From Candidatus Rifleibacteriota bacterium (lineage in GTDB: Bacteria; Muiribacteriota; Ozemobacteria; Ozemobacterales; Ozemobacteraceae), in assembly GCA_015232575.1 (NCBI GenBank), contig JADFZL010000001.1, forward strand, positions 496,001 to 560,000: DNA of 64,000 nt, given 5' to 3'. The translations under genes were made by a program, and so were the position numbers. The number at the start of each line of letters is the position of its first letter. Position 1 is the first letter of the stretch. Below are positions 54,523 to 63,779 of the stretch, piece by piece. A model generated the notes under the pieces. It was given only the letters and a program-made list of their open reading frames with translations. It was not told the DNA's origin and made no database searches.

Positions 54523-56697
54523 CTATTTAGCCATCGTCAGGGCTTTCTGTGCCATTGACCTGACAAGTTCATTATTGTCGGTTGAAAGTTTTTTCAGCAG
54601 TTCAAGCACTCCTGGCCCACGTTTACGGGAGAGAATCTTTGCTGCAGCGAGGCGAACATAATTATCTGAACTTTCTGCTGCAAAAGCAACAAGGATTGAT
54701 TGATCATCGCCCATAATAAAAGTCATATCGTTGGCAGCTTTCTGTCTTTCACGGGAGTCAGCAGATGAAAGTCCGGTGTAAACTTCAGCAGAACGCGGCT
54801 TCTGAAAAGCAGGTCCGCCCGTCCCTGTTCTTGAGAGAAGGTTCAATTTTGCTGTTGGAACACCCCCCGACGGAATCGTTACTTTCGCCGCTGGCGGTAC
54901 GGGCACATTTGAAACCGAAGATGCTGGCTTAATATGCAGATCATCAAGTCCACGCCTGAAAGGATCAATTTCGTGTTTCTCAGAATTATCGGGAATCTTA
55001 TTCTCTTTGGATGGCACTGTGCGAAGTTTCGCAGTGTCGGGCATATCGGGTATTTCAATTGGCAAGGAAGCTTCTGGAACATCTGTATTTTCAGATTCTT
55101 CAGTCTTCGACAACCTGTCTGGAAGCCTGTTTCGGGAAATATCAATGCTACCGCTCACAGTTGCCGGCATTTTTCGCAGATTTGGCAGCGAAACAGGTTT
55201 CGAATCTTCTGGTTCGGGCTGTTGTTCTGGTTCTGGTTCTGGTTCTGGTTCTGATTCTGATTCAAGCTCAGGCTCAGGCTCAGGCTCGGGCTTAGAACAG
55301 ATAATATCTGGTGCTTTCACATTTACAGCGGCTGGCAATACCGGCGCCTGAACCGCCTGTTTCGGCTGAGCAACCTGAGTATTTTTGATTTTTTCCCAGA
55401 GACCTCTTGCAACCTGGGCAACAACCTGATCGTTGTCCTGGGTGGTCTGTTGAATGCCCTGCCGGGCAATTTCAGTGTTTATTTTTGCAAGTGCTTTCAA
55501 AACACTGAGGCGTATTCCCTGGTTCGGGTCTTTCAGAGCAGCTTTAAGCAAAGTCAGCGACGGAGTATCACCAATCTCGCCCAGAGCATAAATTACACTG
55601 TCCCTGAGCCATAATTCTGACGATCCGAGCATTTTTTTCAAAGTCGGAAAAGCTTCGGGATGGGAAAACCTTACAAGAAATTTAGCTGCGTTGACTTTTA
55701 CACGATTTTCACTGTCATTAAGAAGCTCAGCAACCTCTTCCACGCATGAATCTATCTTTATTTCCTCCAGAACTTCGATCGTGTTCGCGCGAACACGCGA
55801 ATCAGCATCTTTGAGACACCACTTCAATGTTTCAACACCGCTGTCACCACAATGACGCGCAAAGACTTTCACCAGACCAGACTTAACAATAACATCCTTT
55901 TCCTGCCTCAACACCTGTTCAAGTGATTCAACATCAAGAGCTGAGCGTGATTCCATGACAATTTTCAAAATAAGGAATCTTCTTTGAGATGAAAAACCGC
56001 TCATTACAAGGAAAGGAAGAACCTGCGATGCAGCTCTGGGATCACGAAGGTTAAGAATTGTCTGAAGCGCGGTAAGCGCAACTTCCTCATGAATATCCTG
56101 GGCAAATATTAACAGATGATACAGGGCTCCAGATGGCCTTTCATGGCCGAGGCGTGAAAGATACTCAAGTTTTGAAGGTATCGACTTGAGTGTTGCAGGA
56201 TCAGGCAATGAGGAATCAAGAGGGTCATCCAGGAAAGGAGCCTCAATAATAAATGTGGCTTTAGTTGGAACTTCTGCGGCAACTGCCTTTTCCGGCTTAT
56301 CCGGCTTTACTGGAATTTGAATATTGCCAGTTTTCTGAATCTTTTCAGTATTTTCAATTTTTTCAGGAATTGCAATACCCTGCGTTGGAGTCTTTTCAAC
56401 TGGCTTAGACACTGCTTTTTCAACAGGAGGAACAGGTGCTTTAGAGAATTGCTGAGGAATTTTAGAAATGCTTATCTCGGCAGTAGGAATACCTATTTGC
56501 TTCAAAAGTGCAAATGCCAGATCGCGCACGTCTGGTTCGCTGTCCTCGAGGGCTTTTTTAGCCAGTTCAATCTTTTTTTCCTGTGAAACAAGGTTACTGG
56601 GTAAAGTAAAAAGCTGCGTCAAAGACTGCTTTCTGACAGCCGAAAAAATTGAATTCAAATTCTGAATTATTAATTCATGCTTTTTTACTGGCGGCAT
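54523..56697 (-). CDS. HEAT-repeat protein with acidic proline-rich linker
   Basis: 724 residues, no signal peptide. Helical HEAT-type repeats lie at about 30-65 and 180-440, for example VIYALGEIGDTPSLTLLKAA and LRVNAAKF-like VKVNAAKFLVRFSHPEAFP, and a final pair at 645-720 (YVRLAAAKILSRKRGPGVLE). Two low-complexity linkers separate them, one (about 470-500) of alternating Glu-Pro and Glu-Ser. It is probably a scaffold binding protein or RNA partners. It sits between the two mnmG genes, starting after a 120-bp gap, which hints at a tRNA-modification or envelope link but proves nothing. Confidence 0.82.
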   Translation of the reverse strand: MPPVKKHELIIQNLNSIFSAVRKQSLTQLFTLPSNLVSQEKKIELAKKALEDSEPDVRDLAFALLKQIGIPTAEISISKIPQQFSKAPVPPVEKAVSKPVEKTPTQGIAIPEKIENTEKIQKTGNIQIPVKPDKPEKAVAAEVPTKATFIIEAPFLDDPLDSSLPDPATLKSIPSKLEYLSRLGHERPSGALYHLLIFAQDIHEEVALTALQTILNLRDPRAASQVLPFLVMSGFSSQRRFLILKIVMESRSALDVESLEQVLRQEKDVIVKSGLVKVFARHCGDSGVETLKWCLKDADSRVRANTIEVLEEIKIDSCVEEVAELLNDSENRVKVNAAKFLVRFSHPEAFPTLKKMLGSSELWLRDSVIYALGEIGDTPSLTLLKAALKDPNQGIRLSVLKALAKINTEIARQGIQQTTQDNDQVVAQVARGLWEKIKNTQVAQPKQAVQAPVLPAAVNVKAPDIICSKPEPEPEPELESESEPEPEPEPEQQPEPEDSKPVSLPNLRKMPATVSGSIDISRNRLPDRLSKTEESENTDVPEASLPIEIPDMPDTAKLRTVPSKENKIPDNSEKHEIDPFRRGLDDLHIKPASSVSNVPVPPAAKVTIPSGGVPTAKLNLLSRTGTGGPAFQKPRSAEVYTGLSSADSRERQKAANDMTFIMGDDQSILVAFAAESSDNYVRLAAAKILSRKRGPGVLELLKKLSTDNNELVRSMAQKALTMAK
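55223..55291. repeat. 6-bp repeats coding the acidic linker
   Basis: GGTTCT and GGCTCA units in tandem (plus strand) encode alternating Pro-Glu and Ser-Glu on the minus strand, within the HEAT-repeat gene. Confidence 0.7.
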
Positions 56698-56817
56698 ATT
56701 TTTTTGCGAGAGATTAGATCCCTGACTCCATAAAATAGATTTTTCTTTTCATAACAGTTTACATTCTAACATTTTCACATACGTAAATGCATCAACTGAT
56801 TTTCAATATTTCCACAT

Positions 56818-58713
56818 TCAAAGATTGCTGTTTTCAGAATTCAAACCAGTCATAATGGAAGTCAGCAAAGCGGCATCTGACCTGGTAAGCAAACCTTTTC
56901 TGAAAGGTTGAATCAGGTCATCGTAATCATTTCCGAAAAGAATTTTACGAACTTTCTCTGAAAAAACCTCTTTTTTATCATCAGAGATAACAACCGGAAG
57001 CTTCAAAGATTCAAGAAATTCTGTCTGAACCATCGAATCTTTCTCTCGATGCGCATATCCGCAGTAGTGAATTTCGTTCTCTAGTATTTCGATCTGATCT
57101 TTTTCCTGAAGTCCCTGGACAAAAGATTCACCAAGTAAAGCAGTCAGGTCAGAATATTTTATTCCCGGACGCTGCAAAAGTTCAATAACTGAAATCTGTT
57201 TTTTCAGATTTCCTGAACCTGTGGCATTCAATTTCTCAACAAGTGCCTGCGTTGGATTGATCTTCATCTGAGACAGCATCTCATATTCCAGACTGATTTT
57301 TTTCAGCCATGAATCTACCTTTTCAAAACGTTCGTCGGAAATCAATTTATGCTTTGCGCTTTCTTTTATAAGACGCATCTCAGCAGTATCTTCGCGCAGA
57401 TTCAGCCTGAATTCTGCATGGGAAGGCGTTATTCTGTATGGTTCCGGGTGATCCCATCCTGAGAGGTCGTCTATCAGAACGCCAATATAACTTCTGGTTC
57501 TTGACGGAATAAAAGGCTCTCTGCCAAGAATTGAAAGTGCGGCATTTGCACCGGCGACAAGACCCTGAGCAGCGGCTTCTTCATATCCTGACGTTCCATT
57601 AATCTGTCCTGCAGTGTACAAACCTCTGATAAATCGCGACTCGAGAGTTTTTCGAAAAGCAAGCGGAGCAAGAGCATCGTATTCGATTGCATAGCCATAG
57701 CGTAAAATTCTGGCATTTTCCAGGCCCGGAACTGTTTTTATTACTTCCTCCTGGGAATCAGGCGGCATGCTGGTTGTCAGACCCTGAAGATACATTTCGG
57801 CAGAATTTGCGCCCTCGGGTTCAACAAAGATCTGATGCTGAAACTGTTGCGGAAATTTAAGAACTTTGCGGTCAATTGACGGACAATGTTTCGGACCAAC
57901 ATTTGTAATATTTGCAAGTACAAGCGGACTGAATTTCAGATTCCGTCTCACAGCTTCGATAGTTTCAGATGAAGTAAATGTAAGATAGCAGCTTGACTGA
58001 CCAGGAAGAAATCTGTTTCTGTTTTCCCATAAAAATCCGCCCGAATCTGGATCTCCCGGCAATTCTGTCATTTTCTGAATATCAATACTATCTTTATGAA
58101 TTCTCGGCGGAGTGGCAGTCTGAAGTCTTCTCAGCGGAATTCCGTTTTTCGCCAGAGAGTCCGGAAGAAAAACAGATGAACGACACTGCTGAGGACCTCC
58201 GAAATATGATTTCGCCCCGATAATTATTCGACTGTTAAGATATGTTCCAGATGCTATTATAAGGCGTTCGCAAACAAATTCCACGCCTGTTTCAGTTTTA
58301 ACTCCACATATCATGCCATTTTTGACAATAATTTCAGACACGTTTGCCTGACGGGCATGCAGATTTGGCGTGCTGAAGATCTTTTTCAGCAGAAGTGCCC
58401 GATATTTCATTTTATCAGCCTGGGCACGTCTTGCTCTGACCGCGGCTCCTCTTGATGTATTAAGCCACTTGAGCTGAATACATGTCTCGTCTATGGTCTT
58501 TGCCATTTCACCGCCAAAAACTCCGATTTCCCTTACCAGATGACCTTTTCCCGGACCGCCAATACTTGGGTTACACGGCATTAAGCCGATAGTTGAAAGA
58601 TCAAGAGTCAGCAGAAGCGTATTTACACCAAGCCGGGCAGATGCAAATGCCGCCTCACAGCCGGCATGGCCGCCCCCGACAACTATTACCTGATAATGTT
58701 CAACTGAATTCAA
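56818..58713 (-). CDS. MnmG paralogue, copy 2 (divergent)
   Basis: 631 residues with a TTG start ten bases after GGAGGG. It keeps the FAD motif (VIVVGGGHAGCEAAFASAR), MPCNPSIGGPGKGHLVREI, GPKHCPSIDRKVLKF and QINGTSGYEEAAAQGLVAG. At the place of the usual GRAGEPP block it has YFGGPQQCRSS, LKTGTPPR is LQTATPPR, and TSRAEYRL is TPSHAEFRL. It is thus a true GidA-family protein with changed substrate-pocket signatures. It follows mnmE, the usual place of mnmG. It may have a different tRNA substrate or modification, or form mixed complexes with MnmE; this is inference. Confidence 0.87.
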   Translation of the reverse strand: MNSVEHYQVIVVGGGHAGCEAAFASARLGVNTLLLTLDLSTIGLMPCNPSIGGPGKGHLVREIGVFGGEMAKTIDETCIQLKWLNTSRGAAVRARRAQADKMKYRALLLKKIFSTPNLHARQANVSEIIVKNGMICGVKTETGVEFVCERLIIASGTYLNSRIIIGAKSYFGGPQQCRSSVFLPDSLAKNGIPLRRLQTATPPRIHKDSIDIQKMTELPGDPDSGGFLWENRNRFLPGQSSCYLTFTSSETIEAVRRNLKFSPLVLANITNVGPKHCPSIDRKVLKFPQQFQHQIFVEPEGANSAEMYLQGLTTSMPPDSQEEVIKTVPGLENARILRYGYAIEYDALAPLAFRKTLESRFIRGLYTAGQINGTSGYEEAAAQGLVAGANAALSILGREPFIPSRTRSYIGVLIDDLSGWDHPEPYRITPSHAEFRLNLREDTAEMRLIKESAKHKLISDERFEKVDSWLKKISLEYEMLSQMKINPTQALVEKLNATGSGNLKKQISVIELLQRPGIKYSDLTALLGESFVQGLQEKDQIEILENEIHYCGYAHREKDSMVQTEFLESLKLPVVISDDKKEVFSEKVRKILFGNDYDDLIQPFRKGLLTRSDAALLTSIMTGLNSENSNL

Positions 58714-58780
58714 TTAAAAACACCCTCCAGAAGAAAAATCGAAAACAAGACAAAAAACAAAAAGATACAAGATTTTTTTC

Positions 58781-58816
58781 CGCAGATTTCGCAGATTACG
58801 CAGATTACGCAGATTT
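58781..58816. repeat. Four 9-bp tandem repeats CGCAGATTn
   Basis: Units CGCAGATTT, CGCAGATTA, CGCAGATTA, CGCAGATTT lie in the gap between mnmG copy 2 and mnmE. A three-unit relative lies at 49128-49154. Confidence 0.8.
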
Positions 58817-58878
58817 AATTTTAACTACCTACAGCAAATCTTAATAAAAGGACCATTTAAACTTCAGAATTTCTACTT

Positions 58879-58943
58879 TGTCATTTCGACCGAAGAGAGA
58901 AATCTCACTTTTATCAGATCTCCCACATTCGTTCGAGATGACA
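58879..58943. repeat. Dispersed palindromic element, copy 3
   Basis: 65 bp from TGTCATTTCGACCGAAGAGA to GTTCGAGATGACA, same orientation as copy 1. It ends 2 bp from the mnmE stop codon and could act as its 3' stem-loop. Confidence 0.8.
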
Positions 58944-58945
58944 GC

Positions 58946-60331
58946 TTATTTACCTATGCAGAATGTTTCGAAAATACGGTCTAACATGTTAATGTCGAAT
59001 GTGTCACCTGTAACTGATCCGAGATGTTTAATTGTATCACCGAGCTCAACAGCCAGCATGTCGGGGAATATTGTTCCTGAGCCTGCAATTGTTCGTTTCA
59101 ATGCTTCAATTGCCGCTTCCAGTGAGCTTATCTGGTGTGCACCAAGATAAATCATTTCTTCGAGATTTTCCATACCACTATCTTTAATTTTCTGTTCAAT
59201 ATGCTTCAACAGCTCATCAATTCCAGAGCCGCTCAACGCTGAAATGTTTACTGACGGAAATCCGGAAAATAATTCTGTATCAGATTCCTGCAATGTGTAC
59301 AACAAATCACATTTGTTAAAAACGATAACTGATGGTTTTGCTGAATTTCGAATTTCATTTATAACATCGTAATCTTCTTTTGTCAGGGGCGCTGAAACAT
59401 CGAATATTCCAAGAACAAGAAACGCCTGATTCATTGCATCTTTTGTTTTCTGGATTCCAATTTCCTCAATCTGATCAGTTGGAGAGCGCAGCCCGGCGGT
59501 GTCAATAAACCGAACAGGGTAGTCGCCAACTGCAAACTGCTCTTCTATCGTATCACGCGTTGTGCCGGCATGCGGCGTTACAATAGCTCTTTCCCTGCCT
59601 AGAATGCAATTGAGAAGGCTTGATTTGCCAGTGTTTGGACGTCCAAGAAGTACAATTGGTAAGCCTTTTGAAATTGCGCTGCCCTGGCGGGCGCAGTTCA
59701 GAATATTCTGCATCTTTTTGAGAATTGACTCACAGTCATTTTTGAAAGAAACGTAATCCAGATCTTCAATTGAATCTTCGGGAAAGCTCAGCGAGGCTTC
59801 AAGTTGAGCCAGATGTTGAAAAAGGCTGGTTCTGATGTCTCTGATCTTTTCACAAGGCAGACCTGAAAGCTGCTCAAGGGCAATCTGTGCCTGGGAAATT
59901 GTCTGAGAAGCAAGAATTTGAGCGGTGGCTTCAACTTCGAGCAAATCAACTTTGCCGTTCAGGAATGCTCTGCGGATGAATTCACCCGGCTGAGCTCTCG
60001 AAGCTCCGGATTTATAAAGTGCAGCAAGAACGGCCGTCATTACTACCGGATTTCCATGAGTGGCGATCTCTGCAACGTCTTCACCTGTGAATGAGCGCGG
60101 TGAAGGATAAGTTGTAACAACCACCTGATCGAGTTTTTTCCGATCATCCGGAGCATGAATGAAACCGGGATAAGCAAAAAAGGAAGCAGGAAACTCCCGC
60201 TTCCCCGCCGGAGAGAAGACTTTTTTTAAAATACTGAAAGTTTCAGGTCCGGAGATTCTGATTACCCCGATTGCTGAACGGCCGGGTGGAGTAGATACAG
60301 CTGCAATAGTATCAATCTTCGCCGTTGTCAT
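58946..60331 (-). CDS. mnmE: tRNA modification GTPase MnmE
   Basis: 461 residues from ATG 60331, chosen because [20 protein letters not shown] aligns with the family N-terminus; a longer frame exists but lies inside jag. The formyl-THF-binding N-terminal domain is followed by a G domain with [25 protein letters not shown] and NKCD. The C-terminus ends FCIGK, with the catalytic Cys. It acts with MnmG on tRNA U34. It overlaps jag by 20 bp. Confidence 0.96.
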   Translation of the reverse strand: MTTAKIDTIAAVSTPPGRSAIGVIRISGPETFSILKKVFSPAGKREFPASFFAYPGFIHAPDDRKKLDQVVVTTYPSPRSFTGEDVAEIATHGNPVVMTAVLAALYKSGASRAQPGEFIRRAFLNGKVDLLEVEATAQILASQTISQAQIALEQLSGLPCEKIRDIRTSLFQHLAQLEASLSFPEDSIEDLDYVSFKNDCESILKKMQNILNCARQGSAISKGLPIVLLGRPNTGKSSLLNCILGRERAIVTPHAGTTRDTIEEQFAVGDYPVRFIDTAGLRSPTDQIEEIGIQKTKDAMNQAFLVLGIFDVSAPLTKEDYDVINEIRNSAKPSVIVFNKCDLLYTLQESDTELFSGFPSVNISALSGSGIDELLKHIEQKIKDSGMENLEEMIYLGAHQISSLEAAIEALKRTIAGSGTIFPDMLAVELGDTIKHLGSVTGDTFDINMLDRIFETFCIGK

Positions 60332-61271
60332 CCTCCATAAACACCGGTACAGCTTTCGGTGCTCCCTGAGGTCTCTGTGCTGAATTTGCTGGTCTGGCAG
60401 GTCTGTAATGGGAACTTCCCTGGCCAGAGCCGGCATGCGAAGAACTATTTCCGTGCCCGTAATGTGCTTTCCGTGGAGAAATAATTACACGTCTGAGTGG
60501 TTCAACTCCGCGTGAGAAGGTCTCAATTCCGGGTCTGTCTTTCAACGTCAGGTGAATTGTGCGACGATCAATGGTAGACATTGGTTCAAGCTCAACAGGC
60601 TGTTTGCTGTCGAGAGCTTTTCTATACATGCGGTTTGCAAGTATAATAAGCCCTTTGTATCGCTGATCGCGATATCCCTGTCCGTCGAGAAGAATTCTAA
60701 CTCTTCCTGCATCATGTCCCTTATTTGCAATAATATTCAGAAGATACTGCAATGAATCGATAGTTTTACCATGTTTCCCGATTAGTTGAGCAAGTTGCGC
60801 ATGCTTCATATCGATAATCCAGTAGCCGTTTTCACTCTTTTCGGAAATTTCCAGATCGGAAATTTCAAATATTTCGGCTGTCTGTTTGATAATCTTATGA
60901 ACTGCAGCATATTCTGGATGGACTTTGAAATCAACTGGTGTAGAAGGAACAGTTTCACCGTCTTCCTTGTCCATTTTAGCCATCGCCGCAGAGAACGGAG
61001 TGTCTTTATCAATAGCTGCGACTGAATCAGTGCTGGATGTTTCTTCTGGCAGTTCGTTTAATTCTTCCTCGGAAGGTGCTTCTTCAACAGGCGCCTGCTC
61101 AAGAGTAAAACTCATTTTGTATTCAGGATTTCCGACGATACCAAATATTCCACGTGTTGGTGCATAAAGAATGTTTTCTGCAACTATTCTCTCACCTTTT
61201 CTCAATTCCTGTCTGGCCAGTTCACGAACTTCTTCCTGTGATTTGGCAATAATTTCAATAACTCTCTTCAT
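60312..61271 (-). CDS. jag: Jag/KhpB RNA-binding protein
   Basis: 319 residues. Jag-N domain at 1-52, an acidic linker (about 60-110), a KH domain with QLIGKHGKTIDSLQYLLNI and an R3H domain ending ETFSRGVEPLRRVIISPRK. A Gly/Ser/His-rich tail follows. Jag (SpoIIIJ-associated, KhpB) binds RNA and is usually encoded beside yidC. The start overlaps the yidC stop (ATGA). Confidence 0.94.
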   Translation of the reverse strand: MKRVIEIIAKSQEEVRELARQELRKGERIVAENILYAPTRGIFGIVGNPEYKMSFTLEQAPVEEAPSEEELNELPEETSSTDSVAAIDKDTPFSAAMAKMDKEDGETVPSTPVDFKVHPEYAAVHKIIKQTAEIFEISDLEISEKSENGYWIIDMKHAQLAQLIGKHGKTIDSLQYLLNIIANKGHDAGRVRILLDGQGYRDQRYKGLIILANRMYRKALDSKQPVELEPMSTIDRRTIHLTLKDRPGIETFSRGVEPLRRVIISPRKAHYGHGNSSSHAGSGQGSSHYRPARPANSAQRPQGAPKAVPVFMEDDNGED

Positions 61272-62926
61272 TTTATAGCTTTTTCCTCCTTGTTTGTTGC
61301 CAGCAATTTATTCGACTGGATCTGTTGAAATAAACCTATCACACTGCTGGTAAACCAATAAACGAGCAATCCCGAAGGAAGATACCAGGTTACAACAAAC
61401 ATAAACATCGGCATGAATGACATCATCTGCTGTTGTTGCGGATCAACGTTAGGAGTCAGCGTTTGCTGGTAATACATCAAAGCAGCGATTGAAATCGGAA
61501 GCAGGAGCAGCGGGTCAGCTTTAGAAAGATCCGCCATCCATAAAAACGACGATTTTCGCAGTTCGACCGCGATATTAATTGTATTATAAAGTGCAATCAG
61601 CACGGGAAGCTGCAGCAACATCGGCAGACAGCCACCAAGCGGATTGACATTATGTTTCTGATAAAGTTTCAACACTTCTTCGTTAAACTTCTGTGTATCA
61701 TCACGATAACGATCTTTCAGATCCTGTACCATTGGCTGAATTTTCTGCATCTGAACCATAGATTTGGTCTGCTTGACAGTCAGCGGATACAAAATAGCTC
61801 TGACAACCAGTGTCAGCAATATTATTGAAAGACCATAATTCGGAATTAGAGCATTAAAGAATTGAAGAATGCGTAACAGAACGGTACTGAGGAAACCATA
61901 ATCAGTCACTTTTTCACGATTGATGACAACAAGATCATCAAGCATTTTAGGACCGAAATAAAAGTTGAACCTGAATGAACGCATTCCATTGCTCTTAAGT
62001 GAAAACTGCGGAACAGTAGCGCTGATCAAGTCACCCTGAATGATTTCTCCCTTGGGCGTAGATGTTTTTCCATCTGCGCCAGTAATAGAAACAGGCTCAA
62101 CTGAAATTTTTACAGCCGAATTTGCATCTATGAGGGCAGCAAAATAGTTTGTTTTCAGACCAACTCCGCTGTAAGCATTTACCTGCGTATCTTTAAGCAA
62201 AGCTTCAACAGTGTCAAAAGTGATGACTTCAGCTGGTTTGAGGGCAACAAATGTAGGCTTAACTATTGGATCAAGGAAGATTCCAGGCCCGAATTTACAC
62301 GTCAGAGCCCCAAATTCCTCGCCGCCAATAATTATTTCTCTGCCAAGATTATTCGTTATAACAACTTCTGACTCAAAACTGTAAGAATTGTCAGAAAAAG
62401 TATACTTCTTTAAAAAAGTGATATCCTTGCTCGGATTTGATGGATATACTGATACTGAAATCTTTCCCGGAACGGTATCTTCAAGTTTGAAGATATAGCT
62501 TTCCTGGTTTTTCAGAGGACTTTCAGCCAGAACCTTCCCACCGTTGAGAAACATGCTGAAAGGTGCCATACCAGATGATGCAATTTTAAAACCGTAGTCA
62601 AGAACAACCGGCGGATAGAGATTCTCTTCGAAATTTTTACCTTTAAGATAGTAAAGAGCAATTTCTCCGGTTTTTCCAGACATGAGTACACGGGCTCGCG
62701 GGGTCTCAAGATAAAAATCTGCCAGGGCGTCTCCATCTTTGTCGCCAAGCTCAACTTCAGCACGATTTACTTTGAGAACCTTTCTTTCTATTGGCTGCTG
62801 AGCATTAACAGAGTCAATGATCCCAAGAAAGATAAAAAAAACTGCAATAAAAGAAACAATTCTTCTGTTGCAGCAAGTATTGATGAATAATTCAAACGAA
62901 CGGCTGAAACGAAAACCTGTCAGCAC
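61268..62926 (-). CDS. yidC: Membrane protein insertase YidC
   Basis: 552 residues with a GTG start behind GGAGG. An N-terminal signal anchor, a large periplasmic beta domain (about 45-330) and the conserved five-helix insertase core (about 350-540: NYGLSIILLTLVVRAILYPL, GGCLPMLLQLPVLIALY, LPSGLLVYWFTSS). The big periplasmic domain is the diderm form. It inserts and folds inner-membrane proteins with or without Sec. Confidence 0.97.
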   Translation of the reverse strand: MLTGFRFSRSFELFINTCCNRRIVSFIAVFFIFLGIIDSVNAQQPIERKVLKVNRAEVELGDKDGDALADFYLETPRARVLMSGKTGEIALYYLKGKNFEENLYPPVVLDYGFKIASSGMAPFSMFLNGGKVLAESPLKNQESYIFKLEDTVPGKISVSVYPSNPSKDITFLKKYTFSDNSYSFESEVVITNNLGREIIIGGEEFGALTCKFGPGIFLDPIVKPTFVALKPAEVITFDTVEALLKDTQVNAYSGVGLKTNYFAALIDANSAVKISVEPVSITGADGKTSTPKGEIIQGDLISATVPQFSLKSNGMRSFRFNFYFGPKMLDDLVVINREKVTDYGFLSTVLLRILQFFNALIPNYGLSIILLTLVVRAILYPLTVKQTKSMVQMQKIQPMVQDLKDRYRDDTQKFNEEVLKLYQKHNVNPLGGCLPMLLQLPVLIALYNTINIAVELRKSSFLWMADLSKADPLLLLPISIAALMYYQQTLTPNVDPQQQQMMSFMPMFMFVVTWYLPSGLLVYWFTSSVIGLFQQIQSNKLLATNKEEKAIK

Positions 62927-62960
62927 TTTGTTCCTCCAGAAAATGAAAATAATAGCATAC

Positions 62961-63155
62961 TCAGGGCACAGGATCGTTGCCGCCGGAGCAAAAGGGGTTA
63001 CACCTCAGAATTCTCCACACACCCAATGCCCAGCCTTTAATAAAGCCGTAACGTACAATTGCCTCATGGGTATATTTAGAACAGGAAGGAGTGAAACGAC
63101 AAACACCCCCTAAGAACGGCGAAAGAGTTTTCTGATAAAGCCTGATAGCAAACAT
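62961..63155 (-). CDS. yidD: Membrane protein insertion efficiency factor YidD
   Basis: 64 residues: [38 protein letters not shown] and RILRCNPF are the full family signature, with its three Cys. It lies between rnpA and yidC as in most bacteria. Confidence 0.96.
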   Translation of the reverse strand: MFAIRLYQKTLSPFLGGVCRFTPSCSKYTHEAIVRYGFIKGWALGVWRILRCNPFCSGGNDPVP

Positions 63156-63189
63156 ACTTGCTTTCGCCGGAATCGAAAAAAAAAATTAA

Positions 63190-63534
63190 TCATTGGGGGT
63201 TGTCCAGACGATTCATTCTCAACCATGAAATTGCGGAATTCAACGCCTCATGTAACTCTGAAAAACTAAAACCTGAATAAGGTCTGGTCGGACAGATAAC
63301 CATCTCAAAACCAGCCATATTCCACGGATAATTCCGAACCAGCTCGCGCATGCGCCGCCGAAACCTGTTGCGTTCCACGGCCCCGCCAAGCTTTTTAGGT
63401 GTAATCAGCCCATAACGAAACGCAGACGAATCTGCAATTCTGAAATAGAAACCAACTGCACCACGAAATACCCGTATTCGAGAGGCGAAGACTTTATCAA
63501 AGTCTGCCTTGCATTTCAGCGTTGAATACCACAC
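63190..63534 (-). CDS. rnpA: Ribonuclease P protein component
   Basis: 114 residues. YGLITPKKLGGAVERNRFRR and RMRELVR form the conserved RNR-type RNA-binding region. It processes tRNA 5' ends with the RNase P RNA. A stop codon lies three codons upstream, so GTG 63534 is the only reasonable start, 9 bp after the rpmH stop. Confidence 0.94.
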   Translation of the reverse strand: MWYSTLKCKADFDKVFASRIRVFRGAVGFYFRIADSSAFRYGLITPKKLGGAVERNRFRRRMRELVRNYPWNMAGFEMVICPTRPYSGFSFSELHEALNSAISWLRMNRLDNPQ

Positions 63535-63543
63535 TCCATCAGA

Positions 63544-63678
63544 TCAGAGACAGATCTTCTTGCGACCGCGAAGGCGTCTTCTTTTCAAAACCTTGCGTCC
63601 TGCAACAGTAGCGATTCTCTTGCGAAAACCATGTGTTTTCTGTCTTTTTCGTTTGTTTGGATTGTAAGTGAAACTCAT
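63544..63678 (-). CDS. rpmH: Ribosomal protein L34
   Basis: 44 residues, read directly from the sequence: it opens [20 protein letters not shown], continues through [14 protein letters not shown] and ends ICL. AGGAGA precedes the ATG at 63678. It is the first gene of the rpmH-rnpA-yidD-yidC-jag-mnmE block. Confidence 0.97.
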   Translation of the reverse strand: MSFTYNPNKRKRQKTHGFRKRIATVAGRKVLKRRRLRGRKKICL

Positions 63679-63719
63679 TTTTTCTTCTCCTAAGGCAAAA
63701 TCAACGATTGTAGCAGTTG

Positions 63720-63748
63720 ACTATATACAATTTCCTTCCAAATGTCAA
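63720..63748 (-). promoter_or_regulatory. Promoter of the rpmH operon
   Basis: On the minus strand TTGACA (63748-63743) and TATAGT (63725-63720) with a 17-bp spacer. No DnaA-box cluster is visible in the 101-bp gap, and dnaA is not adjacent in this window. Confidence 0.75.
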
Positions 63749-63779
63749 GTACAAATTAAAATTCAAATTTTCAATGCAT

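Noticed and set aside
54934..55351. Plus-strand frames with Gly-Ser and Phe-Trp runs
   Set aside because: Antisense shadow of the acidic linker repeats in the HEAT-repeat gene.
58781..58816. CRISPR-like array
   Set aside because: Four 9-bp units without spacers; a simple tandem repeat.
60332..60436. Longer MnmE N-terminus
   Set aside because: The extra residues lie inside jag and do not match MnmE; the ATG at 60331 matches the family start.
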